NCBI GenBank assembly: GCA_039800165.1
Contig: JBDLRH010000004.1
Span: forward strand, 3,346 to 67,345
Length of the DNA stretch: 64,000 nt
Direction: 5' to 3'
DNA from: JBDLRH01 sp039800165
Lineage (GTDB): Bacteria; Pseudomonadota; Gammaproteobacteria; Burkholderiales; Burkholderiaceae_C
Numbering within the stretch: the stretch's first letter is position 1; every line of letters begins with the position of its first letter. The notes beneath the pieces were generated by a model. It was not told where the DNA came from and did no database searches. It saw only the letters and a program-made list of their open reading frames with translations. The position numbers and the translations under genes are program-made. Positions 44,327 to 52,755 of this stretch are shown piece after piece.

Positions 44327-46686
44327 TGAACGCTCCCACCACCCTGAAGGAACTGCTGCCCGCCGACGCCGCACCGGCGCAGGGCCGCGAGCTCGCGCAT
44401 GAGTCCGCAGTGCTGCATGTCACCGGCGAGGCGGTCTACACCGACGACATCCCCGAGCTGCGCGGCACCCTGTATGCGGCCCTCGTCACCTCGCCGGTGG
44501 CGCATGGCGAGCTGATCGGCGAGGGCATCGACCGCGCGGCCATCCTGGCGCAGCACGGCGTGGTGGCGGTGTTCACCGCCAAAGACATCCCCGGCGAGAA
44601 CAACTGCGGCCCGATCGTGCACGACGACCCGTTCCTTGCCGACGGCAAGGTGGAATTCCTGGGCCAGGCGGTGGCGGTGGTGGTGGCGCGCGACATGCTG
44701 TACGCCCGCGAAGCCGCCAAGAAGGCGCAGGTGCAGGTCAAGGAGCTGCCCGCCATCCTGACGATTGACGATGCAATGGCGCAGGGCAGCTTCGTGATGC
44801 CGCCCAAGGGCATCACCCGCGGCGATGCGCCCGGGCAGATTGCCAAGGCACCGCACCGCATCAGCGGGCGCACCCACTGCGGCCAGCAGGAGCAGTTCTA
44901 TCTGGAAGGCCAGATCACCTACGCGGTACCGCGCGAGGACGGCCAGCTCACGCTGTATGTATCCACCCAGCACCCCGACGGCAACCAGCGCGAAGCGGCG
45001 GCGGCGCTGAACCTCGGCACGCACGACGTCGAGGTGATCTGCCGGCGCATGGGCGGCGGCTTCGGCGGCAAGGAAGGCAACGCCAGCATCTTCTCGCAGT
45101 CGGCGGCGCTGGCGGCGTTTCACCTCAAGAAGCCGGTGAAGCTGCGCATCAACCGTGACGACGACATGATGATCACGGGCAAGCGCCACGACTTCCGCAT
45201 CGACTACGACGTGGGCTTCGATGACAGCGGCCGCATCCTCGGCATCGACGTGGTGCTGGCCTCGCGCTGCGGCTACAGCACCGACTTCTCGGGCCCGGTG
45301 AACGACCGCGCGGTGCTGCATATCGACAACTGCTACTACCTGCCGCACCTGAAGATCATCAGCCACCGCTGCAAGACGAACATGCAAAGCGCCACCGCCT
45401 TCCGCGGCTTCGGCGGCCCGCAGGGCATGTTCGGCATCGAGACGGTGATTGAGCAGATCGCCAACAAGCTCGGCAAGGACCCGCTGGACGTGCGGCGTGC
45501 CAACCTGTACCGCGACCCGGCGGTGTCGGGCGACCCGAAGTCGATGACCACCCAGTACAACCAGGTCATCGAGGACTTCATCGCCGACCAGGTGATGGAC
45601 CAGCTCGAGGCCGAAAGCGGCTACCGCGAGCGTCGCGAGGCGGTGAAGGCCTTCAACGCCACCCACACCGGCCGCAAGCGGGGCCTGGCGCTGGTGCCGC
45701 TGAAGTTCGGCATCAGCTTCACCGCGACCATGCTCAACCAGGGCGCGGCGCTGGTCAACATCTACCAGGACGGCACCGTCAGCGTGAACCACGGCGGCAC
45801 CGAAATGGGCCAGGGCCTGAACACCAAGATGGCACAGGTGGCCGCCGACGGGCTGGGCATTCCGGTGCAGTGGGTGCGGGTGACGGCTACCGACACGCAG
45901 AAGGTGCCCAACGCATCGGCCACCGCGGCGTCCAGCGGCGCGGACATCAACGGTGCGGCGATCAACAACGCCTGCGACCAGCTGCGCGCGCGGCTGGCGC
46001 CGGTGGCCGCACGCCTGATGGGCTGCGATGCTTCACAAGTGAAGTTTTCGGGCGGGCTCGCCACCGACGGCCAGCCCGGCGGCAAGAGCGTGCCGTGGGC
46101 GCAGCTGATCAAGCAGGCCTGGCTTGACCGCGTGGGCCTGGGCATCACCGGCTTCTACATGACGCCGGAGATCCAGTACGACTTCATGACGCTGCAGGGC
46201 CGCGCGTTCTACTACTTCTGCTACGGCGCGGCGGTCACCGAAGTCGAGATCGACACCCGCACCGGCGAGTGGTGGCTTCAGGCGGTGGACATCGTTCACG
46301 ACGCCGGCCGCAGCATCAACCCGGCGATCGACCGCGGGCAGATCGAAGGCGCCTACATCCAGGGCATGGGCTGGCTCACCATGGAAGAGTGCATCTGGGA
46401 CAAGAAGGGCAAGCTGCTCACCCACGGCCCCAGCACCTACAAGATTCCGGTGGCGGGCGACGTGCCCGAGCACTTCAAGGTGTCGCTGTTCGACGGCCAG
46501 AACGTCAAGCCCACGCCGCATCGCAGCAAGGCGGTGGGCGAGCCGCCGCTGATGCTGGCGCTGTCGGCCTACTTCGCGCTGCGCGATGCGGTGGCCGCAA
46601 GCGCGCCCGGGCAGCTGCTCAGCATGGACGCACCGGCCACGCCCGAGCGCATCCTGCTGGCCTGCGAGCGACTGCGCGCCGCGTGA
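44326..46686 (+). CDS. xdhB: Xanthine dehydrogenase large, molybdopterin-binding subunit
   Basis: A 786-aa catalytic subunit converting hypoxanthine/xanthine to urate. Moco-binding motifs: GQQEQFYLE, GGGFGGKE, FRGFGGPQG. The catalytic Glu lies in AVGEPPLMLA near the C-terminus. The protein is full length and translationally coupled to xdhA. It supplies urate to the membrane-bound PuuD encoded 10 kb downstream. Confidence 0.97.
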
Positions 46687-46711
46687 GGCCGCGCCCACCG
46701 AGCCGGTACCC

Positions 46712-47632
46712 GTGGCCCAGGCGCTGCAGGACCTGACCGAACTGCAGCAGCGGCTGGCCAGCGCGCCGGCGGTGCTGGTGCGGGTGGCGTCGGTGCAGGG
46801 CTCGGGCCCGCGCGAGGCCGGCGCCTGGATGGCGGTGTTCGCCGACGCGGTGGTCAACACGCTGGGCGGCGGCCACCTCGAATTCGAAGCGATCGCGCGG
46901 GCGCGGCAGCGGCTGGCGCAGGCCGCGCACGGCCAGGCAGCTGCATCCACGCCCGCTGAAACGCTTGAGCGCTTCGCCCTGGGCCCGAGCCTGGGGCAGT
47001 GCTGCGGCGGCGTGGTGCACCTGCGCGTGGAGCCGGTCACCCACATCGACTGGCCACGACTGCAGCGCGAACTGCAGCCACGGCTGCAGCCGCTGGCGCT
47101 GTTCGGTGGCGGTCATGTGGGCCGCGCGCTGGTGCATCTGCTGGCCACGCTGCCGTTTGCGGTGCGCTGGATCGACAGCCGCGACGAGATCTTTCCGGCC
47201 CGCGTGCCGGCGCATGTGGCCTGCGAGCATTCCGACCCGGTGCACGATGCGGTGGCCGACCTGGCCCCGGGCAGCCAGGTGCTGATCATGAGCTTCAGCC
47301 ACGCCGAAGACCTTGACATCGTGGCCGCGTGCCTCAGGCGCCAGCGCGAGCGGCGCGACCTGCCGTTCATCGGCCTGATCGGCAGCGCCACCAAGTGGGC
47401 GACCTTCCGCCACCGGCTCGAGGCGCGCGGCTTTGCGGCCGAAGAGCTGGCGCAGGTCACCTGCCCGATCGGCGTGCCGGGCATCGCCGGCAAGCAGCCC
47501 GAGGTGATCGCGGTTGCCGTCACCGCACAGCTGCTGCAGCAGGGCCGTCACCTGGTTGACGCAGCGCCCTCGGCTGCTGCGGCCGATGCTGCCATCATCG
47601 CGCCTGAACCTCCATCCGATTCCCCTGCCTGA
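46712..47632 (+). CDS. xdhC: Xanthine dehydrogenase accessory protein XdhC
   Basis: A 306-aa protein that binds molybdenum cofactor and promotes its sulfuration and insertion into XdhB. Motifs: VASVQGSGPREAGAWM near 24-39, GGGHLEFEA, GPSLGQCCGG, and the Rossmann segment LFGGGHVGRAL. The first start giving a family-like N-terminus is a GTG 25 bases after xdhB; the frame is open further back inside xdhB, so the start is uncertain. The C-terminal 30 residues are Ala-rich and variable. Confidence 0.9.
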   Translation: MAQALQDLTELQQRLASAPAVLVRVASVQGSGPREAGAWMAVFADAVVNTLGGGHLEFEAIARARQRLAQAAHGQAAASTPAETLERFALGPSLGQCCGGVVHLRVEPVTHIDWPRLQRELQPRLQPLALFGGGHVGRALVHLLATLPFAVRWIDSRDEIFPARVPAHVACEHSDPVHDAVADLAPGSQVLIMSFSHAEDLDIVAACLRRQRERRDLPFIGLIGSATKWATFRHRLEARGFAAEELAQVTCPIGVPGIAGKQPEVIAVAVTAQLLQQGRHLVDAAPSAAAADAAIIAPEPPSDSPA

Positions 47633-47641
47633 AAGGCCAGC

Positions 47642-48190
47642 GTGCTTCCTGAACCCGCCACCCCCGAACCCGGCCTCGATCTCGATGCGCAGTGGCCGCG
47701 CGCGCTGTACGACACGCTCAAGGCCGGCGGCATCCGCCACATGGCCTTCGTGCCGGACGCCGGGCACTCGTCGCTTATCCGCCTGATGCTGGCCGACACC
47801 GAAGTGCGCAGCAACGTGCTGACCACCGAGGAGGAGGGCGTGGCCATCGCAGCCGGCGCCTGGCTGGGCGGCATGCGCTCGGTGCTGCTGATGCAGTCCT
47901 CCGGCGTGGGCAACTGCATCAACATGCTGTCGCTGCCGGTGCAGGCGCGCATGCCGTTGCTGATGCTGGTGACGATGCGCGGCGAGTGGAACGAATTCAA
48001 TCCGTGGCAGGTGCCGATGAGCCGCGCCACGCAGCCCTCGCTGGAGGCGATCGGCCTGACGGTGCTGCGCGCCGACCGTGCCGATGACCTGGCACCTACC
48101 GTGTCGCAGGCGATCACGATGGCCTTTGACGGCGACCAGCAGATCGCGGTGCTGATCGGCCAGCGCATGCTCAGCAAGAAGAAATGGTGA
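47642..48190 (+). CDS. TPP-dependent decarboxylase alpha subunit-like (ComD type)
   Basis: A 182-aa protein equivalent to the pyrimidine-binding (PYR) half of a thiamine-diphosphate enzyme, similar to the alpha subunit of sulfopyruvate decarboxylase. The Glu in LTTEEEGVAIAAGAWLGG is the likely TPP-activating residue. The only fitting start is a GTG 9 bases after xdhC. It overlaps the beta subunit by 7 bases. Coenzyme M genes are not in sight, so a different 2-oxo acid from purine catabolism is likely. Confidence 0.85.
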   Translation: MLPEPATPEPGLDLDAQWPRALYDTLKAGGIRHMAFVPDAGHSSLIRLMLADTEVRSNVLTTEEEGVAIAAGAWLGGMRSVLLMQSSGVGNCINMLSLPVQARMPLLMLVTMRGEWNEFNPWQVPMSRATQPSLEAIGLTVLRADRADDLAPTVSQAITMAFDGDQQIAVLIGQRMLSKKKW

Positions 48191-48783
48191 TGCCGATGAC
48201 GAATGCAGCAATCGATCGACGCTCGGCGGTGGCCGAACTGCTGGCTGCGCGCCACGGGGCACTGGTGGTCACCGGGCTGGGCTCGCCCAGCTACGACGTG
48301 CATGCCCATGCCGACACGCCCGACAACTACTACCTGTGGGGGGCGATGGGCGGCGCCGCGCTGGTGGGCCTGGGCCTGGCGCAGGCGCAGCCCAAGCGCC
48401 GCGTGATGGTGATCACCGGCGACGGCGAGCAGCTCATGGCGATGGGGGCGCTTGCCACGATCGCGGTGGCGCGGCCGGCCAACCTGGACATCATCGTGCT
48501 GGACAACCAGCACTATGGCGAGACCGGCATGCAGTCCAGCCACACAGCCTCGGGCATCGACCTCGCAGCGCTGGCGTCAGCCTGCGGCTTTGCCGACAGC
48601 GCGCAGCTGCGAACCACCGGCGAGGTGTCGGCGCTGTGCACGCGGCTGCAGTCGCCTGCGCAGGGGCCGCGCCTGTTCGTGCTCAAGGTCAGGGCCGAGA
48701 ACCTGCCGCGCTCGCTGCCTTCGCGCGACGCGGTGTTCATCAAGAACCGCTTCCGGGCCCACCTGGGCCTGGTGCCGGGCTGA
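48184..48783 (+). CDS. TPP-dependent decarboxylase beta subunit-like (ComE type)
   Basis: A 199-aa partner carrying the PP half: the TPP-binding motif GDGEQLMAMGALATIA followed by LDNQHYGETG. Together the two subunits make a complete small TPP enzyme. Two ATGs (MVMPM) are possible; the first is listed. Located between xdhC and pxpA. Possible reactions include decarboxylation of a C3 2-oxo acid; glyoxylate carboligase is a larger single-chain enzyme, so this is not Gcl. Confidence 0.85.
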   Translation: MVMPMTNAAIDRRSAVAELLAARHGALVVTGLGSPSYDVHAHADTPDNYYLWGAMGGAALVGLGLAQAQPKRRVMVITGDGEQLMAMGALATIAVARPANLDIIVLDNQHYGETGMQSSHTASGIDLAALASACGFADSAQLRTTGEVSALCTRLQSPAQGPRLFVLKVRAENLPRSLPSRDAVFIKNRFRAHLGLVPG

Positions 48784-48813
48784 TCGGCGGCATCACGCGA
48801 AGGCAGTCCCTCC

Positions 48814-49581
48814 ATGACCCAGCGCATCGACCTGAACTCTGACCTTGGCGAGGGCTTCGGCCCGTGGACCATGGGCGACGACGCGGCCATGCTGCAGCTG
48901 GTCTCCAGCGCCAACGTGGCCTGCGGCGGCCATGCCGGCGACCCCGAGACCATGTTCCGCACGCTGCAGATCGCAGTGAAGAACGGCGTTGTGGTGGGCG
49001 CGCACCCGGGGTATGCCGATCGCGAGGGCTTCGGTCGCCGCATCATCCCGATGACGCCGGCCGAGGTGGGGCGCATGGTGGCCGCACAGGTCGGCAGCCT
49101 GCAGGCGATCGCCTCGCTGGCGGGCACCAAGGTGCGCTACGTCAAGCCGCACGGCGCCCTGGGCAACCTCGCGGCCGACAACGCGGATGTGGCGCGTGCC
49201 ATCGTGCAGGCGGTGCAGGGCATCTCGCGTGAGCTGGCGGTCCTCGCGATTTCGGGCACGGTGCTCGAGCACGAGGCGCGCAGCGCGGGCCTGTCCGTGT
49301 ACTCCGAAGTGTTTGCCGATCGCGGCTACCTGTCCACCGGCCGTCTGGTGCCGCGCAGCCGGCCCGACGCGATGATCCACGACGTGGACCACGCGGTGCA
49401 GCGCCTGCTGCAGCTGCTGGAAAGCGGCCTGATGCCGGTGGTCGACGGCGAGCCGATCCGGCTGGCGGCGCACTCGATCTGCGTGCACGGCGACAGCGCC
49501 GGTGCCGTCGACATGGCGCGCGCCATCCGCCAGCGCCTGCAAGACAACGGCGTTCGCATCGCGCCCTTCCTCGGCACCTGA
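48814..49581 (+). CDS. pxpA: 5-oxoprolinase subunit A (LamB/YcsF)
   Basis: A 255-aa LamB/YcsF-family protein: IDLNSDLGEGFGPW at the N-terminus, SSANVACGGHAGDP, and RYVKPHGALGN. With PxpB and PxpC it forms the ATP-dependent 5-oxoprolinase that opens the pyroglutamate lactam. The xanthine-dehydrogenase context raises the possibility of a related cyclic-amide substrate, but the conserved trio fits the standard function. Confidence 0.95.
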   Translation: MTQRIDLNSDLGEGFGPWTMGDDAAMLQLVSSANVACGGHAGDPETMFRTLQIAVKNGVVVGAHPGYADREGFGRRIIPMTPAEVGRMVAAQVGSLQAIASLAGTKVRYVKPHGALGNLAADNADVARAIVQAVQGISRELAVLAISGTVLEHEARSAGLSVYSEVFADRGYLSTGRLVPRSRPDAMIHDVDHAVQRLLQLLESGLMPVVDGEPIRLAAHSICVHGDSAGAVDMARAIRQRLQDNGVRIAPFLGT

Positions 49582-49585
49582 GCGA

Positions 49586-50335
49586 ATGAACGCACCGGCT
49601 GCTGCGACACCCCGTCAGCCGGTGTTCCGCGCGGTGTCCGACCACGCGCTGCTGGTCGAATTCGGCAGCGAGATCCAGGGCCCCGTGCACGACGCGGTGC
49701 TGCGGCTGGACCAGGCGCTGCAGCGCAAGCCCTTCGAAGGGCTGGTGGAGGCGGTGCCGGCCTATGTGAACCTGCTGGTGATCTTCGATCCGCTGGTGCG
49801 TGACTTCGATGAAGTGCAGGCGCACCTGATGGAGTTGCTGGATGCACCGGCGGCGGTGCGGCGCAACCGCAGCACGCGCGAGGTGCTGGTCTGCTACGAC
49901 GGCGACTTCGCGCCCGATCTGGATGCGGTGGCCGAGCGCACCGGCCTGTCGCGCGAGGCGGTGATCGAGGCACACCTGAGCGGCCGGTACCAGGTCTTCA
50001 TGTACGGCTTTGCGCCGGGCTATGCCTACCTGGGCGGCGTGCCGGAGGCGATCCGCATGGAGCGCAAGCCTTCGCCGGTGCGCAACATCAGCGCCGGCAG
50101 CGTGCTGATTGCAGGGCCGCAGTGCCTGGTGACCACGCTGGTGATGCCCACCGGCTGGTGGATCATCGGCCGCTCGCCCACGCGCATCCTGTCGACCGAG
50201 AACGACGACGGCGGCGACAGCGGTGGCGGCACCAACGTGCGCGCCGACGCTGCGCGTGCCTTTTTGTTCGGTGTGGGAGATGCGGTGGTGTTTCGCCGCA
50301 TCAGCCGCAGCGAGTTCGACGCGGCCAGCCGATGA
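49586..50335 (+). CDS. pxpB: 5-oxoprolinase subunit B (KipI)
   Basis: A 249-aa carboxyltransferase-domain subunit C/D-type (KipI). Key segment: FMYGFAPGYAYLGGVP near 164, followed by MERKPSPVRNISAGSVLIAGPQC and PTGWWIIGRSP. It begins 4 bases after the pxpA stop, at MNAPAAATP, and its stop overlaps the pxpC ATG. The C-terminus contains a Gly/Asp-rich insert (NDDGGDSGGG) before the last strand. Confidence 0.94.
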   Translation: MNAPAAATPRQPVFRAVSDHALLVEFGSEIQGPVHDAVLRLDQALQRKPFEGLVEAVPAYVNLLVIFDPLVRDFDEVQAHLMELLDAPAAVRRNRSTREVLVCYDGDFAPDLDAVAERTGLSREAVIEAHLSGRYQVFMYGFAPGYAYLGGVPEAIRMERKPSPVRNISAGSVLIAGPQCLVTTLVMPTGWWIIGRSPTRILSTENDDGGDSGGGTNVRADAARAFLFGVGDAVVFRRISRSEFDAASR

Positions 50336-51306
50336 GCCTTGCGCGCTTTCGTGTCGTGCAGGCCGGCCCGCACATCACCGTGCAGGACGGCGGTCGCGTG
50401 GGCCTCAAGCGCTTTGGCGTGCCGGCCTCCGGGCCGATGGATCGCAAGAGCTTTGCCATCGCCAATGCGGTGCTCGGCAACGCGGTGGGGCAGGCGGCGA
50501 TTGAGGTGTCGGTGGCCGGGCTGTCGCTGCAGTGCATGGCCGGCACGCTCAGCGTGGCGGTGGTGGGCGGCGGTTTCGTGGTGCAGCACGGTACGCAGCG
50601 CAGCGGCGCCTGGACGGTGCTGACGCTGCGCGCGGGCGACACGCTGAGCATCCAGCCCGGCGTGTGGGGCAGCTGGTGCTACCTTGCGCTGGCGGGCGAT
50701 CTGCAGGCCGCATCGTGGCTGGGCAGCCGTGCCACGCTGGCCAGCGCGGGCCTGGGTGGTGGCGCGGTGCGCACCGGGCAGACGCTCACGGTGCACAACG
50801 CGCGCGTGGCTGCAGTGCCCGAGGCCGACATTCCCTGCCCGGTGTGGGCGCGGCCGGCGCGCAGCGTGCAGTGCGTGCTGGGCCCGCAAGACCGCTTCTT
50901 TGCGCCCGAGACGCTGGCCACCTTCACCCACACGCCGTTTGAGCTGACCCACACCTACGACCGCATGGGCGTGCGGCTGCGCGGGCCTTCGCTGCTGCCG
51001 CGCGCGGCGCTGTCGATCCCCTCAGAGCCGATCGTGCGCGGCTCGGTGCAGGTGTCGGGCGATGGCGCGCCCACGGTGCTGCTGGCCGACCACCAGACCA
51101 CCGGCGGCTACCCGAAGATCGCCACACTGCTGGCCGACGATGTGGACCGCCTGGTGCAGTGCCGCCCACCCGATGCGGTGCGCTTCGAGCCGCTGGCGCC
51201 GGCACAGGCCATCGCGCAGCGGCGCTTTCGCGCGCAGCAGCACCAGGCCTATCTGCAGCGCCTTTCCAGCGTGTTCGGCGCTTCGGTCACCTCGGCCTTG
51301 AGCTGA
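50332..51306 (+). CDS. pxpC: 5-oxoprolinase subunit C (KipA, biotin-dependent carboxyltransferase fold)
   Basis: A 324-aa carboxyltransferase-type protein. Segments: VVQAGPHITVQDGGRVGLKRFGVPASGPMD, RMGVRLRGP, SEPIVRGSVQVSGDGAPTVLLADHQTTGGYPKIA. Coupled to pxpB by ATGA. It is the last gene of the plus-strand run starting at uraH; a 343-base gap follows. Confidence 0.94.
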   Translation: MSLARFRVVQAGPHITVQDGGRVGLKRFGVPASGPMDRKSFAIANAVLGNAVGQAAIEVSVAGLSLQCMAGTLSVAVVGGGFVVQHGTQRSGAWTVLTLRAGDTLSIQPGVWGSWCYLALAGDLQAASWLGSRATLASAGLGGGAVRTGQTLTVHNARVAAVPEADIPCPVWARPARSVQCVLGPQDRFFAPETLATFTHTPFELTHTYDRMGVRLRGPSLLPRAALSIPSEPIVRGSVQVSGDGAPTVLLADHQTTGGYPKIATLLADDVDRLVQCRPPDAVRFEPLAPAQAIAQRRFRAQQHQAYLQRLSSVFGASVTSALS

Positions 51307-51649
51307 GTCCATCGCAGGCGATCTTTCCTGCGCCGCGGGTGCACGCAAGCGGCAGCGTGGCTGCATCTTTCGCGCAGATCTGCACAAGCGTGGTACAGTG
51401 CGTGCATCCAGCGCCGACTTGCTTACCTTCGGCGCCCCGATGTTTGATGAGGTGTCCCGCCGTTTCCGGCGGTTCGCACGCCTCGCAGGTGCAGGCCAAG
51501 CCCTCACCTGAATCACTCCCCCACCGGTAGGTTGATTGGCTTGCGCCACGCGCAGGCACCGCTGGCCTCTTGGGCTGTCCGCGCGCCGCGAAGGTGCGCC
51601 GGCCCGCTGGCCCCCTTGTTTTCACCGGCACTGTGCGCAGTGCCCCCGC
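51307..51649. other. Gap between pxpC and the pre-infA gene
   Basis: No credible gene. An extended -10-like TGGTACAGT occurs near 51391 without a good -35. A perfect 7-bp hairpin GGCACTG-TGCG-CAGTGCC (51627-51644) ends five bases before the next start codon and would cover its ribosome-binding region in the mRNA. Confidence 0.5.
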
Positions 51650-51919
51650 ATGCAATCCACATCACTTCATAGCCTTCCCCGCCTGTACGGCAAACACCTG
51701 ATTTCGCCGCTGTCGCGGCTCGACGAAACCGGCCGGCACCGCGCTTCGGTCTCCATCCGCAGCGGCCAGGGCAGTGCCACGCATGACCGCGTGATGCGCT
51801 TTGCCCTGCCGTTTGAATCGCGCGACAGCGCGCTGCGCTACGCCGCCGAACAGGGCCTGCTGTGGCTGCAGCAGCACCGCCCGGCCGCGCTGCCCCTGTC
51901 CCTTTGCTCACAGGAGTGA
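51650..51919 (+). CDS. Conserved-looking small protein before infA
   Basis: An 89-aa protein I do not recognise by function. It begins with a short Ser/Leu-rich segment, then KHLISPLSRLDETGRHRASVSIRSGQGS, a basic beta-rich stretch, and RDSALRYAAEQGLLWLQQH, an amphipathic helix. It ends 4 bases before infA, so the two are probably co-translated. There is no Shine-Dalgarno sequence; instead a hairpin lies right before the ATG. Coding is supported by the frame, position and composition only. Confidence 0.6.
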   Translation: MQSTSLHSLPRLYGKHLISPLSRLDETGRHRASVSIRSGQGSATHDRVMRFALPFESRDSALRYAAEQGLLWLQQHRPAALPLSLCSQE

Positions 51920-51923
51920 ACCC

Positions 51924-52190
51924 ATGGCCAAGGAAGACCTGATCGAAATGCGTGGCAAGGTCGATGAGATCCTGCCCGATTCCCGCTACCGTGTGACCCT
52001 TGACAACGGTCACAGCCTGGTGGCCTACGCAGGCGGCAAGGTGCGCAAGCACCGCATCCGCATCCTTGCGGGCGACGGCGTGATGCTGGAAATGTCGCCC
52101 TATGACCTCAACAAGGGCCGCATCACCTACCGCTTCATGGAGCCCCGTTCGTCGGGCGCACCCATGGCACCGCGACGCCCGCGTCGCTGA
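51924..52190 (+). CDS. infA: Translation initiation factor IF-1
   Basis: An 88-aa S1/OB-fold factor that binds the ribosomal A site during initiation. MAKEDLIEMRGKVDEILPDSRYRV, GHSLVAYAGGKVRKHRIRIL and MSPYDLNKGRITYRF are diagnostic. It has a basic C-terminal extension (PRRPRR) beyond the usual 72 residues, as in the second infA copy of many beta-proteobacteria. An AGGAG lies 9 bases before the ATG. Confidence 0.96.
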   Translation: MAKEDLIEMRGKVDEILPDSRYRVTLDNGHSLVAYAGGKVRKHRIRILAGDGVMLEMSPYDLNKGRITYRFMEPRSSGAPMAPRRPRR

Positions 52191-52229
52191 CCCTCCCCTT
52201 CCCATCGATTCATTTCAAGAAAGAACATC

Positions 52230-52514
52230 ATGACCAACAGGCTTTATGTCGGAAACCTCGCGTACTCGGTGCGCGACGAAGATCTTCAACAACAGTTCGC
52301 CGCCTTCGGCGACGTGCGCTCGGCACAGGTGCTGATGGAACGCGACAGCGGACGCTCCAAGGGCTTTGCCTTCGTCGAGATGGCCTCGCCCGCCGAAGCG
52401 CAGGCAGCGATTGACGCGCTGCACGGCCAGTCGCTTGCCGGCCGCGCGATGACGGTCAACCTCGCGCGCCCGCGCGAGGAAAGCGGCAGCCGCGCGCCTT
52501 CGCGCAACTGGTAA
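52230..52514 (+). CDS. RRM-type RNA-binding protein
   Basis: A 94-aa single RNA-recognition-motif protein. RNP2 is LYVGNLAYSV (4-13) and RNP1 is SKGFAFVEM (near 43-51). A short basic Arg/Ser tail ends the protein. Such small RRM proteins are cold- or stress-responsive in several bacteria. It lies 39 bases after infA in the same direction, consistent with a cold-shock-like unit. Confidence 0.92.
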   Translation: MTNRLYVGNLAYSVRDEDLQQQFAAFGDVRSAQVLMERDSGRSKGFAFVEMASPAEAQAAIDALHGQSLAGRAMTVNLARPREESGSRAPSRNW

Positions 52515-52599
52515 GCCGGGCTGGCCCCGCGTTGGCCGGCGCCACCGCGCGCCGACCGACGTACCGCTGGCGCCGCGGCCGCTGTCTGTGGCGCGGCGC

Positions 52600-52615
52600 T
52601 GGCATGCCGCTTGCA
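52600..52615 (+). promoter_or_regulatory. Predicted sigma-54 promoter of puuD
   Basis: TGGCATG-CCGC-TTGCA has GG-N10-GC and 11 of 12 consensus bases. The predicted start is near 52626, giving a 130-base leader. The GntR-type palindrome at 52651-52666 falls at about +26 to +41. Confidence 0.75.
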
Positions 52616-52650
52616 ACATGTTCACGCCGCTTCGATGGCGTTGCGGCGAA

Positions 52651-52666
52651 AAAGTGTATACACTTT
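52651..52666. promoter_or_regulatory. GntR-type operator in the puuD leader
   Basis: AAAGTGTATACACTTT is a perfect 16-base palindrome identical to the core of the gntR/uraH operator 10 kb away, with GGCGAAAA on the same side. Placed downstream of the predicted transcript start, it fits repression by roadblock. Confidence 0.8.
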
Positions 52667-52755
52667 GGTGGACAGGTCGCAGCGGTGCCTTGAAGGTTTC
52701 GCGGCCAGGTTGACTGCTCACAGAGCCCGCAGTGGTGAGCAGGTGGAGCATTCAC

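Noticed and set aside
47642..48783. Glyoxylate carboligase (Gcl)
   Set aside because: Gcl is a single chain of nearly 600 aa; these are two half-size subunits of the ComD/ComE type.
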